64,000 nt of DNA, from NCBI GenBank assembly GCA_022813625.1, contig JAKLMB010000012.1:558001-622000 (forward strand), read 5' to 3'. Under the pieces are notes generated by a model, which was not told where the DNA came from, searched no databases, and was given only the letters and a program-made list of their open reading frames with translations. Below, piece after piece: positions 56,142 to 64,000 of this stretch (positions are counted from its first letter, which is position 1; each line of letters begins with the position of its first letter). This DNA is from Aaosphaeria pasadenensis. Its lineage: Eukaryota > Ascomycota > Dothideomycetes > Pleosporales. The position numbers were made by a program, and so were the translations under genes.

Positions 56142-57176
56142 TTAGTGCGCGTGATCGCAACCCCACCCGAAATCCCTCCTCATCTGCCTCGCACCAACCA
56201 TCCAATCCTCAAGCTTGACGCTCCTCTTCGCATTGCTGGTCTTGTAGCCCTTTGGTGGTCTCACGTGCGGGTACCCGTGGCCATAGTCCTCGTCGCCGAG
56301 GCCCGTCTTGCCGGTCGCAATGATGTTGAGCCAGGCGGCGAGGCGGTAACCAGCCTTTGCGACCTGGAGCTGGACGACGGGGATGGCTTTGTCGTAGTAT
56401 GCGCCGCCGAGCTCATGGTCGCGGACGGCATCCGCGCCGTCGGGGACGACGGTGGAGCAGACGTAGGAGTTGGAGTCGCGGGCCCAGACCATGGCGGTCT
56501 CGATGGAGTCGTGCTTGTCGATGCCGCGGAGCCATTTCTTGGAGTAGTGGGCGTACGAGCCGTTCTTGATCTCGCCGACGAGAGTGGTGGCCCAGCGGGT
56601 GGAGTCTTCGAGGGCGTACCCGCCGATGAGCTTCTCCGGGATCTCGGTGTCCCAGATGTGGTGGAGGTTGGCGGCCTTGCCGTCGAAGGTCACGTTGATC
56701 AGGTTGCCGCCGATCTCGAGGTTCTCCACGTGCAGTGGCTGGTGGATGTCGCCGATGAAGTGAACGATCCATTTAAGTGCCTTTTGTCGCTCTACGAGGC
56801 TGATCTTGTGGCTCTTCGCCTGAACCCGCGAGGTGTAGTTTGCGATGGCGGATACAATGCAGCCTTCCTCTGGGCAGTCACGTTCATAGTCGACGTTGCA
56901 ACTCTTGGGTGGTTGGTCGAGAGCGTCGATGTAGTGGAGAGGAGAGGAGAATTCACCCTCAGGTTCCTTGCGGTATGAGTCGGCCCATGTGGCAATGTGA
57001 GCAAGGTAGTTGGAGGACGTGTCGTTCAGAAGGTGCTGGGCGAGTGAAGCTGTCTTCTTATCGACCAATTGCTGGGCAATGATGGCGACGGTCGTATGTC
57101 CTAATGTTCCCCAAGCACTAACCGTGCTCGAGAGCAGTGGTAGAAGAGCAAGTAGGAGAACCATGGTGGATGCCAA
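56142..57176 (-). CDS. Secreted S1/P1-type nuclease
   Basis: Intronless, 344 residues. A signal peptide (MASTMVLLLALLPLLSSTVS, cleaved before Trp22) exposes the N-terminal Trp that is itself a zinc ligand in this family. The further zinc ligands are visible: WGTLGH, HIATWADSYR, HFIGDIHQPLH and NLHHIWDTE. P1/S1 enzymes are zinc-dependent, single-strand-specific nucleases and 3'-nucleotidases that scavenge phosphate and nucleosides outside the cell. Several NxS/T sites fit glycosylation (for example NDTSSN, NVTF, NGSY). A Met four residues in is an alternative start. The large frame on the opposite strand (56136-56978) is its shadow. Confidence 0.96.
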   Translation of the reverse strand: MASTMVLLLALLPLLSSTVSAWGTLGHTTVAIIAQQLVDKKTASLAQHLLNDTSSNYLAHIATWADSYRKEPEGEFSSPLHYIDALDQPPKSCNVDYERDCPEEGCIVSAIANYTSRVQAKSHKISLVERQKALKWIVHFIGDIHQPLHVENLEIGGNLINVTFDGKAANLHHIWDTEIPEKLIGGYALEDSTRWATTLVGEIKNGSYAHYSKKWLRGIDKHDSIETAMVWARDSNSYVCSTVVPDGADAVRDHELGGAYYDKAIPVVQLQVAKAGYRLAAWLNIIATGKTGLGDEDYGHGYPHVRPPKGYKTSNAKRSVKLEDWMVGARQMRRDFGWGCDHAH

Positions 57177-57705
57177 TGGGTAGAGAATATGAAGACGAGA
57201 TGTGAGTGTCCTGGAGAAGGTGCAAAGAGGGGAAAGCCCCTTCGCTATATACCTTCGTTATCAGAGGCGGCCTGGAATATTTTGGGAATTACTCATGTCG
57301 AATTTAACGATGGTTCGGTCATGTCCGTTAGCGATCGTCGCCTTCTGGGTTGATAGCATGAAGATGGTAATGCAGGTCCGTGGAGGACTAACCCGTTTAG
57401 GAAGGCAAAATCATTGGACGGTGGACTGTAATCGGAAGATGGAACGATTGTGCAAATTGATTGGCTGAGTGTTCGAAGACAGTGAGCCTGGAGATTGCGG
57501 TAAGGGAAAACACCCGTAATCAAGTGGCGGGTTTATCGACATTTGTGTTCAGTACGAGGTACTATAACTTGAGTTATACACAGACTGTTCCTCTAGTGGT
57601 ACAATATCAACCAATACCAGTTTATGTCTACGCCGCGAAAACCAAAAGTAGGGTATCTTGATAATCAAACATATAACAGAACTCCTTTGAGATGCGAAAG
57701 CTCGA
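57177..57705. other. Intergenic, S1 nuclease promoter and Derlin 3' region
   Basis: 529 bp upstream of the nuclease gene and downstream of the Derlin gene, both on the minus strand. No distinct element is seen. Confidence 0.45.
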
Positions 57706-58599
57706 CTACTGCACGTCGACCTCGGGCTGTTGTGGGTTGAGTGGTTGCCGGTCCGTGGCCTCATATTCTTGAAATTCGAACCCCTCGCCTTCAGGTGCCT
57801 CCTCCTCCTCTTCAACTGGCGGGGGTCCTTCGAAAAGTCGAATCCACCAAGCTGGCGGGTCGAGCGGGCTATGGTTGTTATGGAGAGGCGGGTAGACGTC
57901 GTTAAAGAAATACCAGACTGTAAGTCGTTAGTATGTGTCCGGAATCATTGCATCAAGCAAAACGTACTGTGTCCAACGGCAATTCCACACAATTCGTCCT
58001 TGGGCACCGTGCCGTGTATTACGAGAGAAAAGCATAGCAACACCCATGGGAGATATGGTGCTTTGAACACAATAAGTCCAATGAAGCTCAACATGGTGTC
58101 TGGGTTCTTCCTGCTCCAGATGTACGTAAGCGTGCTCGATAACGCCGTGCCGAGGAACGCCATAGAGAACACTGGCGCTATACAAAGAAGCAGGAGCGAA
58201 GCGAACGTGAGCAGCCATGAAAAGTGTGCAGGTGATCGGCCGGACGATTCTTCGAGAAGGCGAGAGTAGCGCTGCATGAAGAAGATATGGTATAAGAGGT
58301 CAAGGCTGAGCGGTCCGAAGTAGAAGAAGTTGGTGATAAGTCTCCAGTACTACTCATAACGTTAGATTATGTGCATATGCAGAGAAGTAATCCTAAGGGG
58401 AGCATACCTGGCTTTTGTGGAAAACGGTTCGGAAACTGTAGAATAGCTGAAAGGGCGATATGATATGGCATTGCACAAGGACGCTTGCGCTCAGCGCAGC
58501 CGTTACCCACCAGCGTGTACATACTGGTATCTCGTAGAACCATTGTTCTAGAGGGAATTGTCCCATCATGCCGTCACCGCCCGCGAGCACGTTTGCCAT
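57706..58599 (-). CDS. DER1: Derlin, ER-associated degradation
   Basis: Three exons, 58408-58599, 57968-58349 and 57706-57917, with introns of 58 and 50 nt and matching phases, give 261 residues. The Derlin/rhomboid-like core is visible: EQWFYEIPVCTRWWVTAAL, FHKSQYWRLITNFFYFGPLS (the WR motif), and SFIGLIVFKAPYLPWVLL. It ends with GHIWYFFNDVYP restored by the second splice. Derlins are pseudo-rhomboid membrane proteins that help move misfolded proteins out of the endoplasmic reticulum. The acidic, Pro-rich tail (VEEEEEAPEGEGFEF) faces the cytosol, where other Derlins bind Cdc48. Whether it is nearer Der1 or Dfm1 of yeast is open. Confidence 0.95.
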
Positions 58600-59481
58600 T
58601 GTGATGGTAGTCTTTATCGCTATGGAGCCGGTGCTGTTGGGAGGGTGGACGACGAGCTGAGGATGAGGGGAACAATGTATGGAGTATTGTTGCGTTAATG
58701 ATGAGGACACGGTGGAGAGGGACGTTGGGTTTCGGCGTGTGGGCGCAGTTATATTGATCGCCGGTGATCGGGAGAGTGGCACAGAGGGTAGCGAAAGTGG
58801 ATGAATGATTACTCCGTATATGAGATCTCAGATGTTTGCAGACAAGCTGGTTTGGTTGTTCTTGTTGCTACGTAACCGTTTCGGAACCCGCCCACACCTC
58901 CGCCCACGTCAACCCCAAGATCTTACTGTACCTCGTCTCGTATGGCGGCACAGCTGGGTGGGTAGGTAGCAATTATGTGGGCGTGTATTGCACAAGCTAG
59001 TCCGATATTGTAATTAATTGATTTAGTGATTAGATCAGACCTGTTTTGGATATCTTCCCATTCTCCATACCTGTCCACTGTCACGTGCCTCTGTCCTATG
59101 TGAATCTAAGGAACACACCCAAAGAGTCCGTGCGCATCTCCCCTCCCAGCCTTCCAATTGCTCAGCACACAAGGAGACAACCCCCCAACCACCTCCAAAT
59201 CGCACAGAATGCTGCTCTTTCACCACGATCCTAGAGCATACCCTTCTTACATCTCATCATCATTAATTTTGCTGGTCGAAAAGTGAAGTACAGCCGTTGT
59301 GCGCCAATATTCGACGTACCTCGACACTGCATACAAGTACACCGTATACGCGACGCGAACGCGCTCCCGCCGTCAGGACCCACCATAGCTCACGAACGAA
59401 CCACCGCTTGTTTTCACTCCCACATCTTCAAACCCTCCCGTACACCCTCAATTGCACAGCGCCAATCGCGAATTGCGCACG
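58600..59481. promoter_or_regulatory. Divergent promoter region Derlin / CENP-A
   Basis: 882 bp between divergent ATGs. TACTCCGTA lies at 58810-58818, about 210 bp upstream of the Derlin start. No other element is clear. Confidence 0.45.
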
Positions 59482-60070
59482 ATGCCTCCGAAAGGCCTGG
59501 CCAGAAAAAATGTTGCCCGTCCAACAAGAGGAGGAGGTACAGCTCGGGGTGGTAGAAGAAGCTCTGGCGGAAGGACAAGCACAGGCAGTAGGAAAAGCAT
59601 AGGACAAGGTAGGCTAGCTTGCAAATCGAAAGGGCATATCTTGAATTAATACTGACGGTTGCGTTCAAAGTCGGACAACCAGGTCCAGCTCCAAAAAAGA
59701 GGCGTTATCATCCCGGAACGCTCGCGCTTAAGGAAATCCGTAAATACCAAAAATCGACCGATCTTTTACTGCTCAAGCTCCCTTTCCAACGAGTGGTAAG
59801 CTTCATGACAGCGACATGGTCTTTCTGGTCGCTTTACTTATATCTCCACAGGTCCGAGAGATAGCAGTCAGCTATGCCCCACCCACAGAGGCTCCCCTAC
59901 GCTGGCAAAGTCAAGCCATTCAGGCATTGCAGGAGGCAACCGAAGCCTTTCTGGTCAACCTCTTTCACGATGCCAATCTGTGCGCCATACATGCCAAGCG
60001 AGTTACCATACAACAGAAAGACATACAATTAGCGAGGAGATTACGCGCTGCTTGGGGTGCCCCCGTTTGA
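59482..60070 (+). CDS. CSE4: Centromeric histone H3 variant (CENP-A)
   Basis: Three exons, 59482-59608, 59671-59795 and 59852-60070, with introns of 62 and 56 nt and matching phases, give 156 residues. The tail (MPPKGLARKNVARPTRGGGT) differs from canonical H3 and lacks its ARTKQTARKS start. The histone fold has ALKEIRKYQKSTDLLLLKLP, FQRVVREIA, and ALQEATEAFLVNLFHDANLC followed by AIHAKRVTIQQKDIQLARR. CENP-A signs are the diverged tail, the longer loop 1 (SYAPPTEAPLRWQ) and LVNLFHDANLCAI. It replaces H3 in centromeric nucleosomes and founds the kinetochore. The gene's position says nothing about where the centromere is. Confidence 0.95.
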
Positions 60071-61917
60071 CGAAGAGGCCAAAGATCAGGGTGGTGGAGT
60101 GTTCCTTTCTGGTGATGGTATAGGGTTATCGGCATGCACGATACGGATATCGGAAGCATTGGGCCATGTGGTTTTTACTCTGCGGCTCCCATTACACCAG
60201 TGGAGGGAGAGAAGGCAAAGGATCGGCGTGTCGGCGTTCAGGAGATTACCAGCAGCAATTGGGTCTCTATGTTTTGGTTGCTATGACTATACCTCTGTGC
60301 TGTTCTATTGACTATTATCTCTGTTCAAATAAGAAACCATTAATCATGAAAGACTTGCGCATGCCTGGACAACATAGAGTTCGCAATCAATAGCTTCCGT
60401 TCCAGAGCTGGTCTTATCGGAAGTTGGAAAACCTGACACGAAAGCTCTCAACTAATACTATCCAATTATTCTACAAACTCTTTGAAGACAACATGACTAT
60501 TCGTACATTGTACTTGAGAATCCTTTACAACAGGTCCCACCAGAGATGTGGGGTCGAGGGTAATCCCAGGTTGACCCCACAAACACCCGGACGGGCCGGA
60601 CCACTGCATCGTTCCCTCCATTGTGAATGTGCCTTAACCAAACCTACCATCTTTCTAGAATTCCACTTACAAAATGTCAAGACAATGGAGAATACAATGA
60701 CTTACACATTTCTCTTCTCGAACCTCGCATAGGCCGGCACGTACCTTGGTATGTACTTTTGGACGCTGTAAGTAAGCCTTGAACCTGGAAGAATACCCTA
60801 TTTATCCTATCCCAGAGGATACCAAGTATCCATATAACATACTTACCCTACGATTCCATGCATCACTTCAATAAGCCCTTAGTTGCCAGACATATGCAAG
60901 GGACCCTAACCTCACCGATGGTTAAAAGCAATGTACCATGTCTCGCGAGCAAGATATGCAAGCCCTCTTCGAATATTGACCAAAATCGGATTTAAAAACT
61001 ACGGCGATGTTTGGGATTGATGCCACCCAGAGAACGCTGCCTCGGAATCTGGATCTATTGGGTCGAAGTTGCGATCGACGACGGAAATAATATTTCTCAG
61101 TGTCTGCTGAATGCATTGCCGGGTAGTGATGAGGTGGGCTCTAGAACATTTTCGACCTGCAGTGATACCCTGGCAGCCGTAAGGCTGGTTTATTGCAATC
61201 TTCATGGGAGATGCAGTTCGCCCTGATGAATTTGCAGATTTTGTCTTTTTCATCTGTGCTCTTGTCATTACAGATCTTCTCGTTAATTTTGAAAGACAGC
61301 TAAACTATTAATGAATCGAATAAGCGCAATATGATCGTTTGTTTCCTTCCACGCCATAGAACCGAAATAGACATCTCACACTTCAAAGAGCTTCACCGAG
61401 ATGGTAGAATATGTCAGGCCAAATGCCGGCCAACCCAAATTCTCTCTCCGCATTCATTAACCGGGCCCGCAGCGGAAGTCAAAAGCCACTTCCGCCAACG
61501 AAGCGAGAAAAACTTACTCAACTACAGCATGCGTCCTGCATCGGGAGTATGGAACAAATCGCAGTTCATCCCAGCGTATTGGGGCGTAACCGGCATCCTG
61601 TCTCGACCGGGATTCTCCACGCGAGCCCGGGATCTCACAAATTTCGAAACTTTGGAAGAGAGAATTGTAATTGGTCTCTTAATTCCAGTAATCGATTCGA
61701 TATTGGGTTTTCACTGTGTGGATGCAGAGGCTTCGGCGCGATGAACAGCCTCAACCTCATGACATAGAGCTTCGTGCATAAGCGAGTCCTCAGGGCACTT
61801 GGGTTGTACGAAGCTATGGCCTCGAGCAAGCAATGGTGTACTATATGGATTGAGCTCCCCCGTAGATGATTGTTCAGACGGGATATTCGCTGCTCCTCCA
61901 GGACATAGCTGTACGCA
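60071..61917. other. 1.8-kb intergenic region
   Basis: CENP-A 3' region and GMC oxidoreductase 5' flank. Frames such as 61331-61744 and 61411-61767 overlap and have no domain. I see no RNA gene or repeat. Confidence 0.5.
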
Positions 61918-63908
61918 ATGGCGCCAATGCTCTCTCTAGTAACCGGTGCTCTTTCAGTGGCTCTTCTGACACTGTCAGCGGCTGCCTTTCCCACGGAGAA
62001 CAACACTTACGAGTACATTGTTGTTGGCACTGGGCCAGGAGGAGCACCGCTTGCTGCCAATCTTGCTCGCGCCGGGCACTCGGTCTTGGTCCTCGAGGCG
62101 GGTGACGATCAGACCGAGAATGTGAATGTCTCGCAGTGGCTCAACTTCAATGCTGCTGGCAATGATCCCGCGACTAGATGGGATTTCTTTGTCAAACATT
62201 CTGATGACGAAGCGAGAGAGGCGAGGTATAAGCATAGGACCTGGCGAAAGACGGATGGCGGATTTTATGTTGGTACTGAGCCTCCACAGGGAGCGAAGCC
62301 TCTTGGTATCGTATGTCACTGATCTGCTACTTTGTAATTACGATTTCGCGAATACTGACAATCAGTAAGTACTATCCCCGCGCTGGAACTCTAGGAGGAT
62401 GTGCAATGCACAACGGTTGCTTGACGATGAACCCAAATGACCTCGACTGGGATGAGATCGCGGAGACCACTGGCGATGATTCCTGGTCTGCTGAGAACAT
62501 GCGCAAGTATCTTGTCAAACTTGAGAAGGTCCATTACAACAGCTCATATGAGCATGGCCATGACGGATGGCTCGACATGACGATGCTTGATCCAGGGTTC
62601 ACTACTTCGGCCGATGCTAAAGATTTGAGTCAAAAGGCTGCCGTAGCTGCTGGCTACTCTGCTGCAGACACCTCCAAGCTTCTGGCGAGAGACATGAATG
62701 GAGACCAGCCAAATCGTGACAATCTGGTAGGTCCATTTGGCGGTGTCAGCCACATTAATCCTAATGGACGGCGTTCGTCCCCTGGCTACTATCTCCGAGA
62801 CACAGTAGCAGAGAAGAAGTACCCCATCACTCTCTCGTTAGATACACTAGCCACCAAGATCATCTTCAACAAAAACGGAACGAAACCCAAGGCTATTGGC
62901 GTCGAGTTCCTCCAAGGAAAGAGCTTGTACAGTGCCGACCCTCGGCATAACCCCTCCCAGAAGGGAACCCCAGGCTCAGCGTATGCTTCGAAGGAGGTAA
63001 TCATTTCAGGAGGTGCCTTCAACTCACCTCAGCTTCTCCTCCTGTCTGGCATTGGTCCCGCAGCACACCTCAAGAAGTTCGATATTCCCGTCGTCAAAGA
63101 CCTGCCAGGCGTCGGCCAGTCCGTGGCTGATAACTACGAGGCGGGCATCCTGTCGCTCGCAAGCCGCGCCGTCACTGGGCAGGGAGAGATCTTCCCCAAT
63201 TTCTGGAAGACCAGCGTTGGTAAGATCCGTGACATCTATATGTGGTGTGGATCCTTTGCATTCGAGGGATTCTGGCCTGGGTACGTTTCACCTCTACATG
63301 CCTTTGGGATATCATACATTAAGGCCAATGACATACTAACATGAACATCCAGCTTCCCCAACATCCCCCCGTACTTCAACGGAACCTACGGACCCAAGCA
63401 GTACGAATGCGCGCTCGTGCACATGAACCCGCGCTCCCAAGCCGGCGTCGTCGAACTCCAGTCCACCGACCCTCGCGCGGTCCCCGCCATCAACCTCAAC
63501 TTCTTCAAGGAAAAAGGCTCGGACAAGGATCTCACGTCCATCCTCGAAGGCATCGAGTGGGTGCGCTCCTGGCTCGTAAAAGCTAACTCCTCGTCGCCCA
63601 ACTCGCTCGGTCCGTTCCAAGAGCTACACCCTTGTGAGGGCGAGATCGGGAAGCAGAATTGTACGGAGAAGGCGCAGAAGACGTACTTGAAGGAGCAGGC
63701 GTATAGTCACCATGCTACGAGCAGTTGCCGTATTGGTGCGGATCGCGATAAGGGTGCGGTGTTGGATAGTAAGTTTAGGGTTAGGGGTGTGGAGGGACTG
63801 AGGGTCGTGGATGCGAGTTCGTTCCCTAAGGTCCCTGGTGGGTTTCCTATTCTGCCGACTATGATGTTGTCGGAGAAGGCTAGTGAGATCTTGATCAAGG
63901 GATTGTGA
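61918..63908 (+). CDS. Secreted GMC oxidoreductase
   Basis: Three exons, 61918-62310, 62370-63280 and 63353-63908, with introns of 59 and 72 nt, give 619 residues. A signal peptide (MAPMLSLVTGALSVALLTLS) is followed by the FAD-binding dinucleotide motif VVGTGPGGAPLAANLARAGH and LVLEAGD. GMC signature 1 is YYPRAGTLGGCAMHNG and signature 2 is GAFNSPQLLLLSGIGP. The catalytic His lies near residue 555 (AYSHHATSSCRIG), and the C-terminal FAD block is LRVVDASSFPKVPGGFPILP. GMC enzymes oxidise alcohols or sugars with FAD, and secreted ones often supply H2O2; the substrate cannot be named. Intron 1 needs the acceptor TAAG just after a nearby CAG, because only this one keeps the frame. The first ATG was taken because it gives the signal peptide. 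Confidence 0.95.
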
Positions 63909-64000
63909 GTTGATCCTACGGGTACAGATAGATGTGGATGCCAACGGATATGGGTAGACAGTTTTGTGGGAATGTGCGCAAGAAAAGCTAGTGGTGTCAT

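Noticed and set aside
56136..56978. 280-codon + strand ORF rich in Val/Asp/Gly
   Set aside because: Antisense shadow of the S1/P1 nuclease gene in GC-rich coding sequence.
1..64000. CRISPR array, bacterial operons, prophage or intact transposon
   Set aside because: The window is eukaryotic; no regularly spaced identical repeats, transposase or reverse transcriptase frames were found.

Overview
The window is nuclear DNA of a filamentous ascomycete (Pezizomycotina). The genes carry short introns of 46-111 nt with GTRNGT-type donors, CTRAY branch sites and YAG acceptors. Their products are fungal: GRS1, RPF1, CAF1, CWC27, ALE1, a LaeA-like methyltransferase, CENP-A and a secreted GMC oxidoreductase. 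The class (Leotiomycetes, Dothideomycetes or other) cannot be fixed from the sequence alone. Every exon chain described below was joined by hand from splice signals and reading phase; no transcript data were available.

Layout. 1-1563: 5' part of a CRIB-domain protein running off the left edge. 1564-11587: about 10 kb with almost no convincing genes; it has one doubtful membrane-protein locus and is rich in the 9-mer TACTCCGTA. 11588-18861: a compact housekeeping block (complex I subunit NDUFB3, CCR4-NOT nuclease CAF1, ribosome factor RPF1, glycyl-tRNA synthetase GRS1) with two divergent promoters. 22435-33029: LaeA-like methyltransferase, PAP2 lipid phosphatase, a small unknown, an F-box-like protein, a DUF89/ARMT1-like phosphatase and an RGG-rich unknown. 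33030-36440: a repeat-laden locus around a fast-evolving Myb-like gene, with a 51-bp coding minisatellite, a 100-bp tandem repeat in its 5' flank, a 109-bp duplication in its 3' flank and a degenerate partial copy of the gene. 36441-44723: accessory, gene-poor DNA holding a candidate structured Pol III RNA and a broken fragment of the spliceosome gene PRP8. 44724-48693: ALE1 (7 exons) and CWC27, divergent. 49188-55248: a mosaic membrane/F-box/cysteine-rich protein and two small Myb-like proteins. 56142-63908: secreted S1/P1 nuclease, Derlin, CENP-A and secreted GMC oxidoreductase.

The genes do not form a pathway cluster. Most are independent housekeeping genes arranged as divergent or convergent pairs, with islands of lineage-specific sequence between them. 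The observations most worth testing are the chain of perfect hairpins behind a TATA box at 42.2 kb, the in-phase 42-nt cassette exon directly before the catalytic Asp of CAF1, the PRP8 fragment, the repeat-rich Myb-like locus, and the recurrent TACTCCGTA motif.
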